Position numbers and translations under genes: made by a program
Shown: in pieces, positions 37,501 through 50,079 of the stretch
Numbering within the stretch: the stretch's first letter is position 1
Layout: every line of letters starts with the position of its first letter
Assembly (NCBI RefSeq): GCF_001949145.1
Contig: NW_019091355.1
Span: 4,851,842-4,915,841, forward strand
DNA length: 64,000 bases
Source of the DNA: Acanthaster planci
Taxonomy: Eukaryota > Echinodermata > Asteroidea > Valvatida > Acanthasteridae
Direction of reading: 5' to 3'
The notes under the pieces: model-generated
The model's database searches: none
What the model saw: only the letters and a program-made list of their open reading frames with translations
What the model was told of the DNA's origin: nothing

Positions 37501-37941
37501 NNNNNNNNNNNNNNNNNNNNNNNNNNNNNNNNNNNNNNNNNNNNNNNNNNNNNNNNNNNNNNNNNNNNNNNNNNNNNNNNNNNNNNNNNNNNNNNNNNNN
37601 NNNNNNNNNNNNNNNNNNNNNNNNNNNNNNNNNNNNNNNNNNNNNNNNNNNNNNNNNNNNNNNNNNNNNNNNNNNNNNNNNNNNNNNNNNNNNNNNNNNN
37701 NNNNNNNNNNNNNNNNNNNNNNNNNNNNNNNNNNNNNNNNNNNNNNNNNNNNNNNNNNNNNNNNNNNNNNNNNNNNNNNNNNNNNNNNNNNNNNNNNNNN
37801 NNNNNNNNNNNNNNNNNNNNNNNNNNNNNNNNNNNNNNNNNNNNNNNNNNNNNNNNNNNNNNNNNNNNNNNNNNNNNNNNNNNNNNNNNNNNNNNNNNNN
37901 NNNNNNNNNNNNNNNNNNNNNNNNNNNNNNNNNNNNNNNNN
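37501..37941. other. Assembly gap (441 N)
   Basis: Run of N bases in the 3' flank of the GST-C unit. Frames across it are meaningless. Confidence 1.
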
Positions 37942-40172
37942 TTTCGGAAGAATGGATTGCTAATTCGTGAGCGTAAGTGTTTATTCGGAACTATGAATCT
38001 TTTCATAGTAGAGTGTGGATTCAGAATTGGGAGCCCACGCATCATTTTTCTTTGCTCATTTCGAACAAATCGACATCTGAATATTGGCTCAATCCTTTAC
38101 TACAAGTCCCTACTACATGTACGTGCAGTTTTCAATTTCATTATAGACTAAAAATAAACCAATGTATCACATGTATCACAGGGGGAGGGAGTATAGCGGG
38201 GAGTACGGAAGCCTTGTAGTGCCATCAAGTACACATCTTCAAAAAATGGAGTACATGTATATTTTTGAAGTTCGTTTTCGTGTGATTTTTTCCAAGTTCG
38301 CTCTTACGAGGTATATTTTAAGAACCATTCTTTTTGGAAAAAATCCCTTTTCTGAGGTAGGCCTATATTCCTACAGAAGCGTACCACTGCCAACGTAGAA
38401 AAAAATAATTTGAAAGGATCTCGTTTGAAGGACTTATCTAGTTTTAACTCAGTAAGGTGTTTAAACGACTTAAAATTGTATGGCACTCTTGGTTTTGTAT
38501 TTACAGCTTCGTATACTAGGCTGCTTTGGGTCAGAGTTATATAGAGAGAGAGAGAGTAGCGCCGACTTCAGCCTTTGGAACCAGAATGGATGTTCGTACA
38601 GTACAGTATGCAGGTAATTGTCCATGTGCACCGACACGTAATCCATGATTTTGGGTCTGACAATTGAAGCACTCATAAACAACTCTGCTTTGGGTAACGT
38701 TCAATCCCATACGATTTTCTAGGTTATATTTTTTTAAAGTGTACTTGAAACGCCCAAACCTTTTCGGGCGAGGTGTGAGATGGGGAGGGGTCAGGGAGAG
38801 CTTGCTCAAAAAGTCCGACACTAAGGCCTCGATGGTGAAAAAGTTCATGTAGGCCTATACATTCCTGATGTTCGAGAGTTCGAGTTGAAACAACCAAACC
38901 TCAGAACCACAGAACTGAAAAAAGGATTAACCACCACGACGTCACCGCAAACCCCCATGGAGCGGACCCACGGGTCGGGGGTCAACCTCCTCCCCCACTC
39001 ATTCCCATTTGGGGGAGGGGCTATGTCTTAAAGAAGACCCCCTAAAAGCATAATAATGTAGAAGACTTATTTTGCGTATATATGGTTAACAACAAAGCAA
39101 AGAGATGACTTCATTAAAAGGACAACAGGTAGTACCTCCCCCCTTGCACAAACTGAAATTCCCCCCCCCCAGCAACAAAATCCTGGATCCAACATTGTAA
39201 GTACTGGGCTTCTTTTTAAAGGTCGCCGGTACCCTGTATATGTAAATTACACGTTGCCGGTGAGAGGTTTCTGTTGGCAGAGTGATCATCAAATTATGCA
39301 TTAGATTTATTCCATTTCTGTCTATACAAACTTTGCAACAGTTGCCAAAATAGGCAGTGACAGAACATTCATACCGACAGGGTATTAAAAGAGTTGTTAA
39401 ATTCCCTTTGTGCATACAACAAAGACTGTAGAGCTGGGAAGCTAAATTCGTGTGAGTGCTTTCAACCGTACAATACAACTACATTTGAGTTTCCTGTTGG
39501 TATAAGCCAGTTCGCGATTCTTTTTTTCCGAGACAGTGCAAACCATTGAGGTAGAATCATTTTCCTTTACATGTTCATTCCACGCGGGCTGACACGCGTG
39601 TCACCTTAACTTTTCAAATGACCTTGGCAACAAAATCTCGTCAGGCGGGATCTGTCCCGAGTGTAAATGAACACTCGCCTACATTGTAATCTACACGACT
39701 GATTTCCCACAGCATGCGTAGGCCATAATGGGAATGCATTTTTTTCCGCGGCTGACTGATCCGACGTGTTAAAAGGGGATCTTAGTGCCGCCCCGAGCTG
39801 AAAATTATAGGAAATCTTGCTGTGGTGCCTGATCACAAATACAGTATAGTTGGACATCTAGCCGCAAATCCTTTTCTGGAGTGGTAGTGAGGGGCGCAGA
39901 GCAGCTTTGCGTTCAGATCCGTCTGGAACGAAGACTGACACCATGAGTTGGCACATTTTGAAAAGAGGTCACCAAGCTATACCCTTGACCCTTTCTAAAG
40001 CGAGAATAAATGCGCGCACGCTCCATACAATAGAAGTATTATGTAAATTTACATAGAACTTTATATCTATGAGTAGCGGGGTGAGGGGAATTTATCTCTG
40101 CAGTCGATTCTACGGTAGCCTACTGAGCGAACAAGTCAGGTGCAGCCTTGCTCCACGCATCATCCAACAAGG

Positions 40173-43100
40173 ATGCCTTCCTACAAACTTGTGTACTTCA
40201 ATATCCGCGGGAGGGCAGAGCCGACCCGCATGATGCTTAATTACGTGGGCCAGAAGTTCGAAGACGTCCGCTACAGCTCCGAAGAGTGGGTCAAGCACAA
40301 GCCGAGTAAGTAGGGCCAGACTTGCAACGATTCGCTATAGTTGAGAACGTAGATAATAACGTGTAGATCCCATCCGAATGAGCCTGCTTCTCGAACAAGT
40401 CTCAACTCCATGCATAGGGCTACCAGCAAGGGCGTAAATCCCAGGGGATGGGAAGTTTACCCGGACTTTTTTTTACCACCGTGGGCATGGGCTACTGAAT
40501 CACCCCCCTAAAAAACACTTTTCCCTGGTGAGAAAAAAAATAAGGTGCATTGTGAAGAGTTTTTCGGACTTCCAACAACCAATATGTATTGATTAACATT
40601 CAAAAAATAAGAATAATCAATGATGATGTAAGATTCTGCATAAATGTAATAGATAATCACATATGTACATCCGTATCATGAACATTGCTCCCCTACATAC
40701 TGTCATATGATTCAGCACCCCCCTCTCGCTTTCCAAATGTCCGAGGCAAGCCCCCCCCCCCTCCAATGATTGCCCACGCTCCATCCCCCATGTTCGGCAC
40801 AAATTTACACCACTGCCTACTCGGAAGCTCGCGCTCGACATGTCCTAACAGCACAGCCATGCACCGACTCACGCATGCGCTTCTTTCCCGACAGGCCTTG
40901 GCTTTTCGAAATACTGAACTGGCTCATTAAAAACCACGACAAAATAGACGGTTATGAAATTTCTGCCTGACAAGTTGCAACAAATAAAATGTACAGTATG
41001 TGCATTACCCAGAAGATACGACAACGTGGATCAGCCAGGTCCATATTTGGTCTGGGCCAATTGAAGCATGCACTGGGAGGAGCACTCCACTGCCTGGTAA
41101 CAATAGAATCGGCGCGGTGAATGTGTCACGACCTGTGACGTCAAACATGCAGGAAGGGAACCTCACCACATATCGCTTATGTGCTTCATGCATAACAGAC
41201 AAGTGGTGCGTGAATCCATTTTATGAAAACCCACACATTATGTCAATACAGCCTCGTGAACCTCAGACTGGAGTTAAATAAAAGCCAACATTTTCAAAAA
41301 CGACAGCCAGGCCATTGAATCGTGTAATTACTATAGGCCTAGACCTTTTCACTAATAAAATCGTAATTTAGCACGCATGCCCACAGATGGCCTTGGCGGC
41401 AAGGGCCATTTAAAACGTACAAGGGTGCGATTTTGATCCTTTTCTCCTAGGTGTTCTGACTTTGTTCATTTTTTCTTCAGAAAATCCCATTAAATGGTTT
41501 TTTTTCTTTTAGTTTCTAATCTAGGCTGGATTTTTCTCCCTTAGTCTTGTGCGCACAGGACTATCACTTTTGTAAAGTCTGTTTACAGCGCACGAAAAAT
41601 CCCGCTTAGATTAGAAACTAACTGTGTGTCTTAAAGTTTTGTTTATTCCTGCCTCAGCGACCCCATTTCAGCAGCTACCATACTTGGAAGTCGACGGGAA
41701 GATTATCCCTCAGAGTCGTGTGATCGAGGGCTTCGTGGCCAGGGAGTTCGGTACGTGAGCATGTTGTATTGCTTTCGCTGTTTTGTACAAATAATGGCCG
41801 TGTGTTAATATTAACTCTTCGGCAGCTATAAATCGTGCTTGGAACAACTTCAAAAGCTTACTTTATATGAAATAAAAATCAAAATGGTCAGAAAATTGTG
41901 CTGTTGTAAGACAGAAGAGGTTTGCATAATTTACGTAGTGGCCTATTTGTGAAAACAGAGTTTTGTCAAAATGATGATCGTAGGTAGTGCTATGCGGCCG
42001 GGGCATAGTTGTGATAAGCACAGATGTTTCGACACAGTCACTTTAAGTGAGCTGCTATTCCCCTCCCCCCCCCCGAAAAAAGATCGATTGATAATGGAAG
42101 TTACTTGAAGCATGTTCTCCTCCTTTTTGTAGGTTTGAACGGGGCCAGTAACGAGGAGACGACCACAATTGACTTGGTTACTGCCGTCCTCAAGGATATC
42201 ATGGATCCGCTGGGCAAGATCTTCTACGAGAAAGACGAAGTCAAGAAGGTATGCAAGTATTTTCAGTGTGTCCGTCCCAACAGAATGATTTTCATGAAAA
42301 CTGTGCATCAATTTGTGACCAAGATATCCACGGAGGGATTTATAGAAACCTGGTAGGCTATGGTACGAAGAAGTCGAAGTCACGGTATTCCACCACAACT
42401 GAAGGTACCCGCGAGCCTGGTAATTAATTGGACAGAACAAAAAGTGCAATAAGGTAATAACTTGGGAGAAGGCACTCGACGATTTTGGGTCTTAACAGGA
42501 TTTGAGCAATGATGATGGAAATGCACGGGCGCAACCTCTGCACCGCCACGACTCCTTGCCATAATTCTGTACAGTGCCGAGCCTTGACGGATGATTTTCT
42601 GTCTGAACCACCATACTTCGAAGTGACGGAATAATTTTGTGATAGGAAACACTAGCCAGCTTGCTTAAACATTTTTAAAGCTACTGGTACGAATGGAGAG
42701 TCATTTGACGCATTTGAAACCATCTCGACGGGAATATGAAAAAGCCTATGGTCGGCGTACATTAAACTGAATTTATAGGAGAGTTATCTTTGTTAAACAC
42801 CTATTAACTAGTTATCCTGATTTGTCTACTTCGCTGTATAGAAGGAACTATCGGCCACTTACTACGGCGAGACAGCTCCTCGATTTCTGAAAGGGTTGGA
42901 GGATATCTTGAAAACAAACAACGGCGGTGATGGCTTCTTCGTCGGTTCTAAGGTAACTTTTCTACTACCCATCGAACTATCTAGGGGCCTTCAGCCTTCT
43001 CACAAGACTTTTTAGATGGAAACGCATGTACCACAATGCACCACGGGCGACAGGTTGCTGGGGTAACTTTGGCAGATCAAAATCCTGATCACTTCTGCTT

Positions 43101-44213
43101 TTCCTAAAACAGAAATTATTTGTCATTGTTGAGAGGATCTGTTTGTCACATTAAGCCTTCAGTTTAGTCTAGTAGTAGCAAACATCCATCCACTTCTTTC
43201 AGTTGTGAGTTAGAGTTTAGTTGGGTGCTTCCAAAGTCACCCCGTGGTTTGGGGCAACTCTGACAGGCTGCTGGAATTTAAACGAAAAAACATTGAAAAA
43301 GATTATAACGAAGTCTTACACATGAAAACTCCTTCAGGTCAAGCTTCCAGCAGTATTTCATGATAAAAAATCTTTCATAGAATCCTTTGAGAAAATCTTA
43401 TATCATTCATATAGCGCGTTGAAAAGATATGACGACTACAACCAAGGGGTGTGGCTTGTGCCAAAGTTACCCCCAGGGGGCCTAAGTAAACAAATTATCT
43501 AGTAATACATCGAAAGAAAGAGCAACGCACAACAGAACGTCGAGCAAAGAAGATTATTCTTAAGTGCTTGCCCGAAGGATTTCCGCTTCAATACGGGCGT
43601 TTCACAATGGTGCCCCTTCAAGAGTTTGCAACGCGTTGACCGATCACAGAGCGCGAAATCTGTCGACCCAGTGCGCGTTTGGAAAGGGTCGACAGATTTC
43701 GCGCTCTGTGATTGGTCGACGCGTTGCGAACTCGTGGAGGCGCACTATTGTGAATCGCACGTATTAATATGACCTAAAAATCCCATCAAACCTCCAGGAG
43801 GGAAACAACATTATCCTGTCCATAACGCAGTACCCACATAATGACCGTGATACTGGAAAGCGATTTCATCAATACACAGCCTCATTCCCTGGCATTTTCA
43901 TGTTTTCTCATGTCCCGTTGCATGCCACGGAGAGGGTTTGTGTAAGTTCCTTGGAAATATAGAAAATACCATGCAAAATAGTCAACAAAGCCCCTGGCCG
44001 CCATTCAGGCCGCTTCAATGTTATCAATTTCGCAGTTTGATTCGCTGTTATTTTCAGATCTCGCGAGCTGACATCGTCTTCTACGTGAGCATGGAATTAA
44101 GCCTTAAAGACGACGTCTTGAAAGAGTACCCGAAGCTCTACAGCCTGAAGGAACGTGTTGCCAAAGACCCCAAGATCGCTGCTTACTTGAAAAATCGCCC
44201 CCAAACACAATAA
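40173..44213 (+). CDS. GST-D: sigma-class glutathione S-transferase / HPGDS-like, complete, five exons
   Basis: Coding exons 40173-40305, 41658-41750, 42133-42248, 42842-42952 and 44058-44213 join to 202 aa with intron phases 1, 1, 0, 0. It starts MPSYKLVYFNIRGRAEPTRM with Tyr8 and Arg14; Trp39, Lys43 and IIPQS (Gln63-Ser64) are kept. Exon 3 is one codon shorter than in GST-C (KIFYEKDE against KILFYEKDE). The C terminus stops at RPQTQ, one residue shorter than GST-C because the stop TAA directly follows the Gln codon. The gene is the closest relative of GST-C in exons and introns. A cytosolic GSH-dependent enzyme is expected; the substrate is unknown. Confidence 0.96.
41510..41620. repeat. 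Inverted repeat in GST-D intron 1
   Basis: TAGTTTCTAATCTAGGCTGG at 41510 is matched inverted by CCCGCTTAGATTAGAAACTA ending at 41620, forming a hairpin with a loop of about 55 bp. The sequence left of it (from about 41325, with GCACGCATGCCCACA and GATGGCCTTGGCGGCAAG) recurs at 63624-63810, so the hairpin may be one end of a larger dispersed element. Confidence 0.65.
43058..43476. mobile_element. 419-bp TIR element in GST-D intron 4
   Basis: CTGGGGTAACTTTGGCA (43058-43074) is inverted at the right end as TGCCAAAGTTACCCCCAG (43459-43476). Related sequence recurs inside (for example CCAAAGTCACCCCGTGG near 43230). GST-C intron 4 has no such insertion: homology breaks after ACAGGTTG and resumes near 43490. 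No ORF. Confidence 0.75.
43590..43765. mobile_element. 176-bp foldback MITE in GST-D intron 4
   Basis: The left arm AATACGGGCGTTTCACAATGG and the right arm revcomp AATACGTGCGATTCACAATAG extend as nearly continuous complementarity through CACAGAGCGCGAAATCTGTC on both arms, leaving a loop of about 12 bp. The corresponding part of GST-C intron 4 (about 35030) is empty. No coding capacity. Confidence 0.85.
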
Positions 44214-44219
44214 GTTCAG

Positions 44220-46530
44220 TCTTCTTGACTAACGGGTGAAAACAAAATCAAATACATGTACACAAGACGGCTTAGCTTCCCTCATGTTTACAACATTCAT
44301 GTTTCGACGCCTCATTTTGCAACACATTTGTCTCTTTTCGCCGATTGATCATAGAAGCACATTTAAACACAAAAACTAGCCATTTGCTGTCTGACTCACC
44401 TTCATGCTGTGGTTATTCAAGAAATGAAAGGGAAGACAAATGTCTAATAACATTTCACTGCTACGTAGTAAAACTAATTGATAATGTCAAGTGTGGAGGT
44501 TTATACTTTTGCTGACATTGCTTGCCATGTAGTAGAAAGAATACGGTGGCCTGTATGTTACAATGATAGGCTTTAATTAGTTGAAGATGCTGCAATATGT
44601 AGAGGGAAGGGTAATGAAATCAGGCTTTTTTAAACTTCGAAGGACATGCATGGTATTTTTTTAAAGTTTTACAGGAGAGTAGATATATTATTATTTTGAT
44701 AGAGTTACGTCTTTCCAAGCACCTAAGACCTTACCTGACAATGTTTTAGGTAGTAATACCACCTCATTTAAGGTAAATGCCTGTCATGACCTTAATACTG
44801 ACAGAGTGGTGCATAAATTCCTTGCTGTACTTAACGAGTGCATTCATACCCCTCTTTATGAAAAGCCTCACAAAAGTTTCGCAGCACAGGATATTCTAAG
44901 AAACCCATTCCAAAGTTGCCCCCTACATAACATAAGGTTATCGGGTTGAAAAGACCCTGTTTTGCCTGGGTGTCTCTGATAACTATCCACTTCTCAGAAA
45001 CGCGCTTGCTCTGACGGGATACGAACCCCTGCTATGTACTACAAACGTCTTACTGCACTCCACTATCAAATTAGTCGGCGTAAATCAAGGCTTGGGGGCG
45101 CCACAAGCATGAGCTTACGTTTTCTTGGAATGTTGTCAATATTTTGTCATTACGACAAGAAAAGAATTAATTTTTATCATTTCGACCAGTAGGCAACACA
45201 GGGACCGCTTTCAGTGCAAAAAAGCTTTGCTAACCATTGCTATAACGGCACGCTATCGTTAGAAATTGGGATTCGGCAAAAAGAATGTCTACTTCGTAAG
45301 TGTTTATTCGGAACTACGAATCTTTAGTAAAGTGTGGGTTCGGTAGTGGGAACCCAAGGATGGATAGTTTCAGTGCATTTTATTGACAGCTAAATATTGC
45401 CTTAATTCTAATTTCAGCAAGTCTCTATCACATGCAGCTTTCAATAAACCAACTACAAACCCCAAAGATAAACTATGTGCATTCTTGATGTTCGAGACGT
45501 CGAGTTAAAAATAACAGTTTTCAGAACCACAAAAGTCGAACAGATTAACTTCCACAGTGTTACCACAACCCCCCCCCCGACGCTGGTGAACCGCCCCTCT
45601 CCCCGCTCATTGCCATTTCTTCGGGGGGCGGGCTACATCTTAAGACTCGGAAGACCCGCCAAAAAGCATAAACCATAGTTTGCATTTACGTTTAAGAACA
45701 AAGCAAAGAGTTTCAAAGAGCTTCACCAAGGCGACAACTACATGTAGTGACCCCCCCCCTTGCACGACCAAAATTTCCTTGACCCTCCCTCAGAAAATTC
45801 TAGATTCACCCCTGCTCTCGTACCGTATACAATGTATCTTAGCGACTGGGTTAGTCAACATTTCAGAAATAAAGCGCGTTTCTTTTGTAAAGGTCGAGTG
45901 CCCTATGAGTATGTATAGCGTTTGCTGGTTAGACTTTGTCGTTGACAGAGTGATATTGCAAATCGTGCGTGTTGAACCTTGCTCTGTTTGGCTAAATTAT
46001 CAAATTACAAAGACATGGCTACACAGGAACCTCAATAGAGTATTGTTGAATCAAAATGCATTTGCAATCTTTGGTGAGAGCATGCACTGGAGGCATTTAT
46101 AATGAATTGACGTCACCTTTATGGCAGTGTAAATTTATCTCACCCCACCGGAAATTCACGTGTATTATCCACGCTTTGAAGGCCTTGTACTGAATAACAT
46201 GTATATTATGTCCATGTTCGTTAGTATGTCCTTGGCCAATCAATTCAAAGCAATTCCTCAATTACTTTTGCAGGTCTTTATTATTCTACACTTTTACTGA
46301 TAATTGCCTTTGTAAGTCTGCGAAAGGTGTGGAATCATTTATGCTGTGGATTTGCTTATCGAAAAATCAAAACTATGAAACAGCAAAATTGGCAACATTT
46401 TTGACTGACATCCCAGGGTACCTTCAATAGATCAATGACGTGGCTCCTAAATAAAAAGACAGAAAGAAGGGGGGACTGTTTGCACAGAGAGTTAATGTGT
46501 AACCAGTTTTTCAAGCACCTCGCTACCCCG
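44220..46530. other. 3' flank of GST-D, no gene seen
   Basis: Homologous to the GST-C flank up to about 45430 and to 28990-29470 thereafter. The rest up to the GST-E promoter shows no exon. The 140-codon frame at 45680-46102 has no recognisable content and overlaps duplicated non-coding DNA. Confidence 0.5.
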
Positions 46531-46534
46531 GTGG

Positions 46535-46540
46535 TATAAA
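46535..46540 (+). promoter_or_regulatory. TATA box of GST-E
   Basis: TATAAA in CCGGTGGTATAAAACAGCAG, 88 bp before the start codon. A spacing close to that of GST-A and GST-C supports a shared core promoter plan. Confidence 0.65.
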
Positions 46541-46627
46541 ACAGCAGCATTTATAGAAATCATTGGCACAAGGTTCTGAATGATCTACCATTGAGCTGTA
46601 AGCTGTCGTTTCACCTTGGTTCCCACG

Positions 46628-49600
46628 ATGCCGTCCTACAAATTGGTTTACTTCAACAGCCGCGGCAGGGCAGAGACGACCCGGCTGATCTTGGCTCACG
46701 TCGGCCAGAAATTCGAGGATGTCCGCTACTCTTACGAGGAGTGGGCCCGGCACAAAGCGGGTGAGATCGAGGTTTGGAGAATGTCGAATTTCAGAATGAC
46801 ATCCAAGCATGTAGGCCCCAGTCTAAAGTATGGATGACACATCGTTACAGGCGGTCGTGTTTGTCCGAGAAATTTAGCCATATGGCACTGTGTAAGATCT
46901 AGTCAAATCAACCGCCAGGCTTCCACATTGTGGAGAGCCATTCATCAATTTTGGGGAATGAGGCAATCAAACCTTTTGCAAGCCGGGATGCAAAAACTTA
47001 CGCTGCACTTATTGTGTTTTGCAGGCTATGAGACTAAATCTGTCCTTTTGATTTCTGAAACGGCCTCGCCAAGCAGAAAAAAAACACCAACAGTTGACCA
47101 CACACAGTGAGCTATACGTGTTGAGCCACCGGCCAAACATTGACCGTTTTGCTCAGCAAGTAGCTGTCGTGTGCAGCTGGCTTGATGTGTTTCTTCTCGC
47201 TCGATTCAGATGCTCCGTTCCAGCAACTTCCCTACCTGGAAGTAGACGGTAAACGCTTGCCTCAGAGCCGGGCTATTCATGGATTTCTGGCCAGGGAGTT
47301 TGGTAAGTATCTGGGGTTCCAGAATTAGATCAAGTGTTCCGTCGGTCCCGACGGATCACCGCTATTCCGGAAGCCATATTCTATCTCAGAACCTATGTCG
47401 TATCGCTGGTAAGCGCTAGGGCCTCGCTTTTCGAACAGATGTAGGCCTACTGCTTGTACCAACTTTGAAGCTCACCAAAGATCGAAAATTATAGAGAGAG
47501 AGACACTAAAACCTTAACGCTCCTCAGCCCTTAAATTTTATTCGTGCAGGCCGGAGACATTGTGCCTATTATAGCAGTAATAAATTATCCAATCAAGATT
47601 CTGAGGTCCGACACTAATAGACGCATGAAATAACATGAAACCAAATTTTGGGGAATGTAGGCCTACTTTTAGTTCAAGAATTAAACGTTCGTACATACTG
47701 ACACAGCTCATCGGCCAGAGATGGACCCGCTGTCACTCTCAAGGCGTTGACGGGGTTTGGATATACATTGTAAGGCCTTTCTACCAGAAAGACGTACAGG
47801 CATGGCAAAGTAAAGACTTCCGGTTTCAAAGGTTGTATGAGTGCTTCCAATGAGCTACCACGACTTGCTTGGATTTAACCTCGTTTCCACCGTCTCGCCT
47901 GTCTGACACAGCACAGCCCCACGTTTGGGTTGCCCCGTGTCGAACGCACATCCTGTTTAGCGTGCAAACATCAACACTATGACACCCGAACCAATCAAAG
48001 ACCTGCTTTTGCGAAACCGTTTATAACTGCGCATCATCAGTGCGTCAATATAGTGTGCATTCCCTGTTTCACAGGCCGAACAGATGACTACGTCACAAAT
48101 CGTTGGCAATAAGCATCTAAACCAATCAGAGACCTGCTTTGGGGAAACCGCGCATTCTTATGCATTATCAGTGGGTCAGTAGTGTGCACTCCACGCAGAG
48201 ATCAGTTCATTTAAAAGAGACTTTGTTCCTTTCTTTTTGACTCAGGTTTGAATGGCGCCAACAACGAGGAGACGACCAAAATAGACATCATCATTGCCAC
48301 AGTTGAGGATCTCACGGCCCCGGTGGTCAAGATATTTTTTGAAGAGAAGGACGAGGCAAAGAAGGTAAAATAGACAGATTTTGTTTTCTTTGCTGAATTT
48401 ATTTGGGGGAACTTGCCATACGCAAAGTCATGGTTCCAAGACAAAATGCTCCGCCTCAGTGATATGTTTTTTTCCCTAAATGTAAATACTTCTTTAACGC
48501 TCTATATTGTGATATTTTGATATGTCAAATACACTTTGGGTTGTCATTAGAGATGGCTTCCTGCAATGAAACATGAATATTTTGAGCTTGTCTGTTTTTA
48601 TCCCCGAAAGAGCGGGGCTTTTCTGCGCATCTCTCCACCCGGGGGGCTAACAAGAACTAGAAACACCTGCTCACCCATCATGCATGCATAAAGACGCTCT
48701 TTATGAGTATATCGACTCAGGTTCTAGAGCCATTTTTGGAGGGGGGGTTGACCCTTCGCAAGTGACTTTACAATTTAATTTTTGCAACTGCTCTTTCACA
48801 CTTTTTTTGGCAATTTTGCACGGGGGGGGGGCCTTAAGCCCACCCCTCCCCGTAGAACTGCGCGTGCATCAATCTAATTCGATATATTGATTTTGTTATG
48901 ATAGTTTACAGTTCATCATGGCCTCACGAGGAAGTCCGCCTGCATGCATTGAGCACGACACTGGAAAAAGTTGACGCCTCTTGGCACAGAAATTAGCTTT
49001 TCAAAAGAACAGTATTTACGATTGTTATAAAAATGGCGTAAAAGCATTTACAAGCCAACATTCAGGAAAGCATCAGAACGCTCGGCGAGGGGGAAAGGCG
49101 TCGCGACGATCTATATATGTCGAGGAGGGCAGGATTCCGCCCCGGCTCTTTCAGAGTTAATGTTGGATAACTCAGGGCAATGTTTTTCTACTTAAATTGC
49201 AGAAAGCGCTTTTTGCGACCTACCTTGAGGAGACAGCTCCCAGATTCCTCTCCCCTCTCGAAGAAATGTTGAAAAAGAACAATGGCGGTGATGGTTACTT
49301 TGTTGGTTCTAAGGTGAAGAGAAAAAGTATTGGCCCCTTCCCCAAAAGATGAAACGAATACTCTATAAAGTTGCATTACAATTATTGTGAAATTATTTTT
49401 CAAAATCATGCGTGTGGGGAACACCGAATATGAAAAATTAAGTAAAGCTGTACAATAATTCGCATAAATTTTTCATCAAAGTCATAATTAAATGTCAAGG
49501 TTTTCTTAGTTTTCTAAAATTATAGATAAGGTAACTAAAGTAGCCCTCAACGGGAGTCATCAAATTATTCACGCAATGCACGAGCGCATAGAGAGAAAAT

Positions 49601-49934
49601 GTAAACAACTGCTTAATCAAATCAGTCTTTCAGTTTGAAATTAGGTCAAGTTAAGATATTTGTATCCGATACAAACAGAGTGTTTTTCAGGCTTACATTT
49701 CGCCTTAATGGGTTTATTTCCCCGACGGCTTCTCTCAGGGTGAATTTTGACGCATGCGTGTTTTATTTGCAGCTGTCCCGGGCCGACATTGTCTTCTTTT
49801 CCAGCGTCGAATTCTTCAAAGAGGAGTACGGCGTCTTCAAGAAATACCCTAAGCTGACTGCCCTGAAGGGCCGCGTGGCAAAAGACCCAAAGATCGCCGC
49901 TTACCTGGCCAAGCGCCCAAAGACGGAGTTTTGA
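46628..49934 (+). CDS. GST-E: sigma-class glutathione S-transferase / HPGDS-like, complete, five exons
   Basis: Coding exons 46628-46760, 47210-47302, 48246-48364, 49203-49313 and 49773-49934 join to 205 aa with phases 1, 1, 0, 0. Domain 1 begins MPSYKLVYFNSRGRAETTRL and keeps Tyr8, Arg14, Trp39 and Lys43. The exon 1-2 junction codon is Asp (DAPFQQLPYLEVDGKRLPQS), with Gln63-Ser64. Domain 2 has NNEETTKIDI, NNGGDGYFVGSK and LSRADIVFFSSVEFF; the last exon has two extra codons (KEEYGVFKKYPK) and the end is RPKTEF. Its introns show no obvious homology to those of GST-C/D, so this copy is older. The first intron donor is GTGAGA instead of GTAAGT. Confidence 0.96.
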
Positions 49935-50069
49935 ATCTTCGACTTAAAAACAGCAGAGTGAGCAGACGATTCATAAGATAGAAATATAATACTATCATAG
50001 CAAAGATTAGCAGAAAAATCAAGCGCGTTGAATTTTGTCATCGGATGCTAATGTACGTTGTGCTGCGCC

Positions 50070-50075
50070 AATAAA
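50070..50075 (+). terminator. Candidate poly(A) signal of GST-E
   Basis: AATAAA in GCGCCAATAAACCTTGTT about 135 nt after the stop, followed by a T-rich stretch. Confidence 0.6.
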
Positions 50076-50079
50076 CCTT

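Larger units (their letters stand above)
29870..39590 (+). repeat. Segmental duplication unit 2 (GST-C unit)
   Basis: Contains upstream DNA, the complete GST-C gene and 3' flank, collinear with unit 3 (39590-46100). Long near-identical stretches outside exons include the block around GTCGGCGTAAATCAAGGCTT and GAGCTTACGTTTTCTTGGAA (37278 and 45072). Unit-specific insertions are a 190-bp foldback in intron 3 and a 965-bp hAT-like element in the 3' flank. Boundaries approximate. Confidence 0.75.
39590..46100 (+). repeat. Segmental duplication unit 3 (GST-D unit)
   Basis: Collinear with unit 2 from upstream DNA (39600-40170) through the gene to the 3' flank (44230-45430). It carries its own insertions: 419-bp and 176-bp inverted-repeat elements in intron 4 and a hairpin element in intron 1. 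It lacks the 190-bp and 965-bp insertions of unit 2. Confidence 0.7.

Noticed and set aside
37430-38045. Long frames on both strands near 37.5-38.0 kb
   Set aside because: Artefacts of the second N run.
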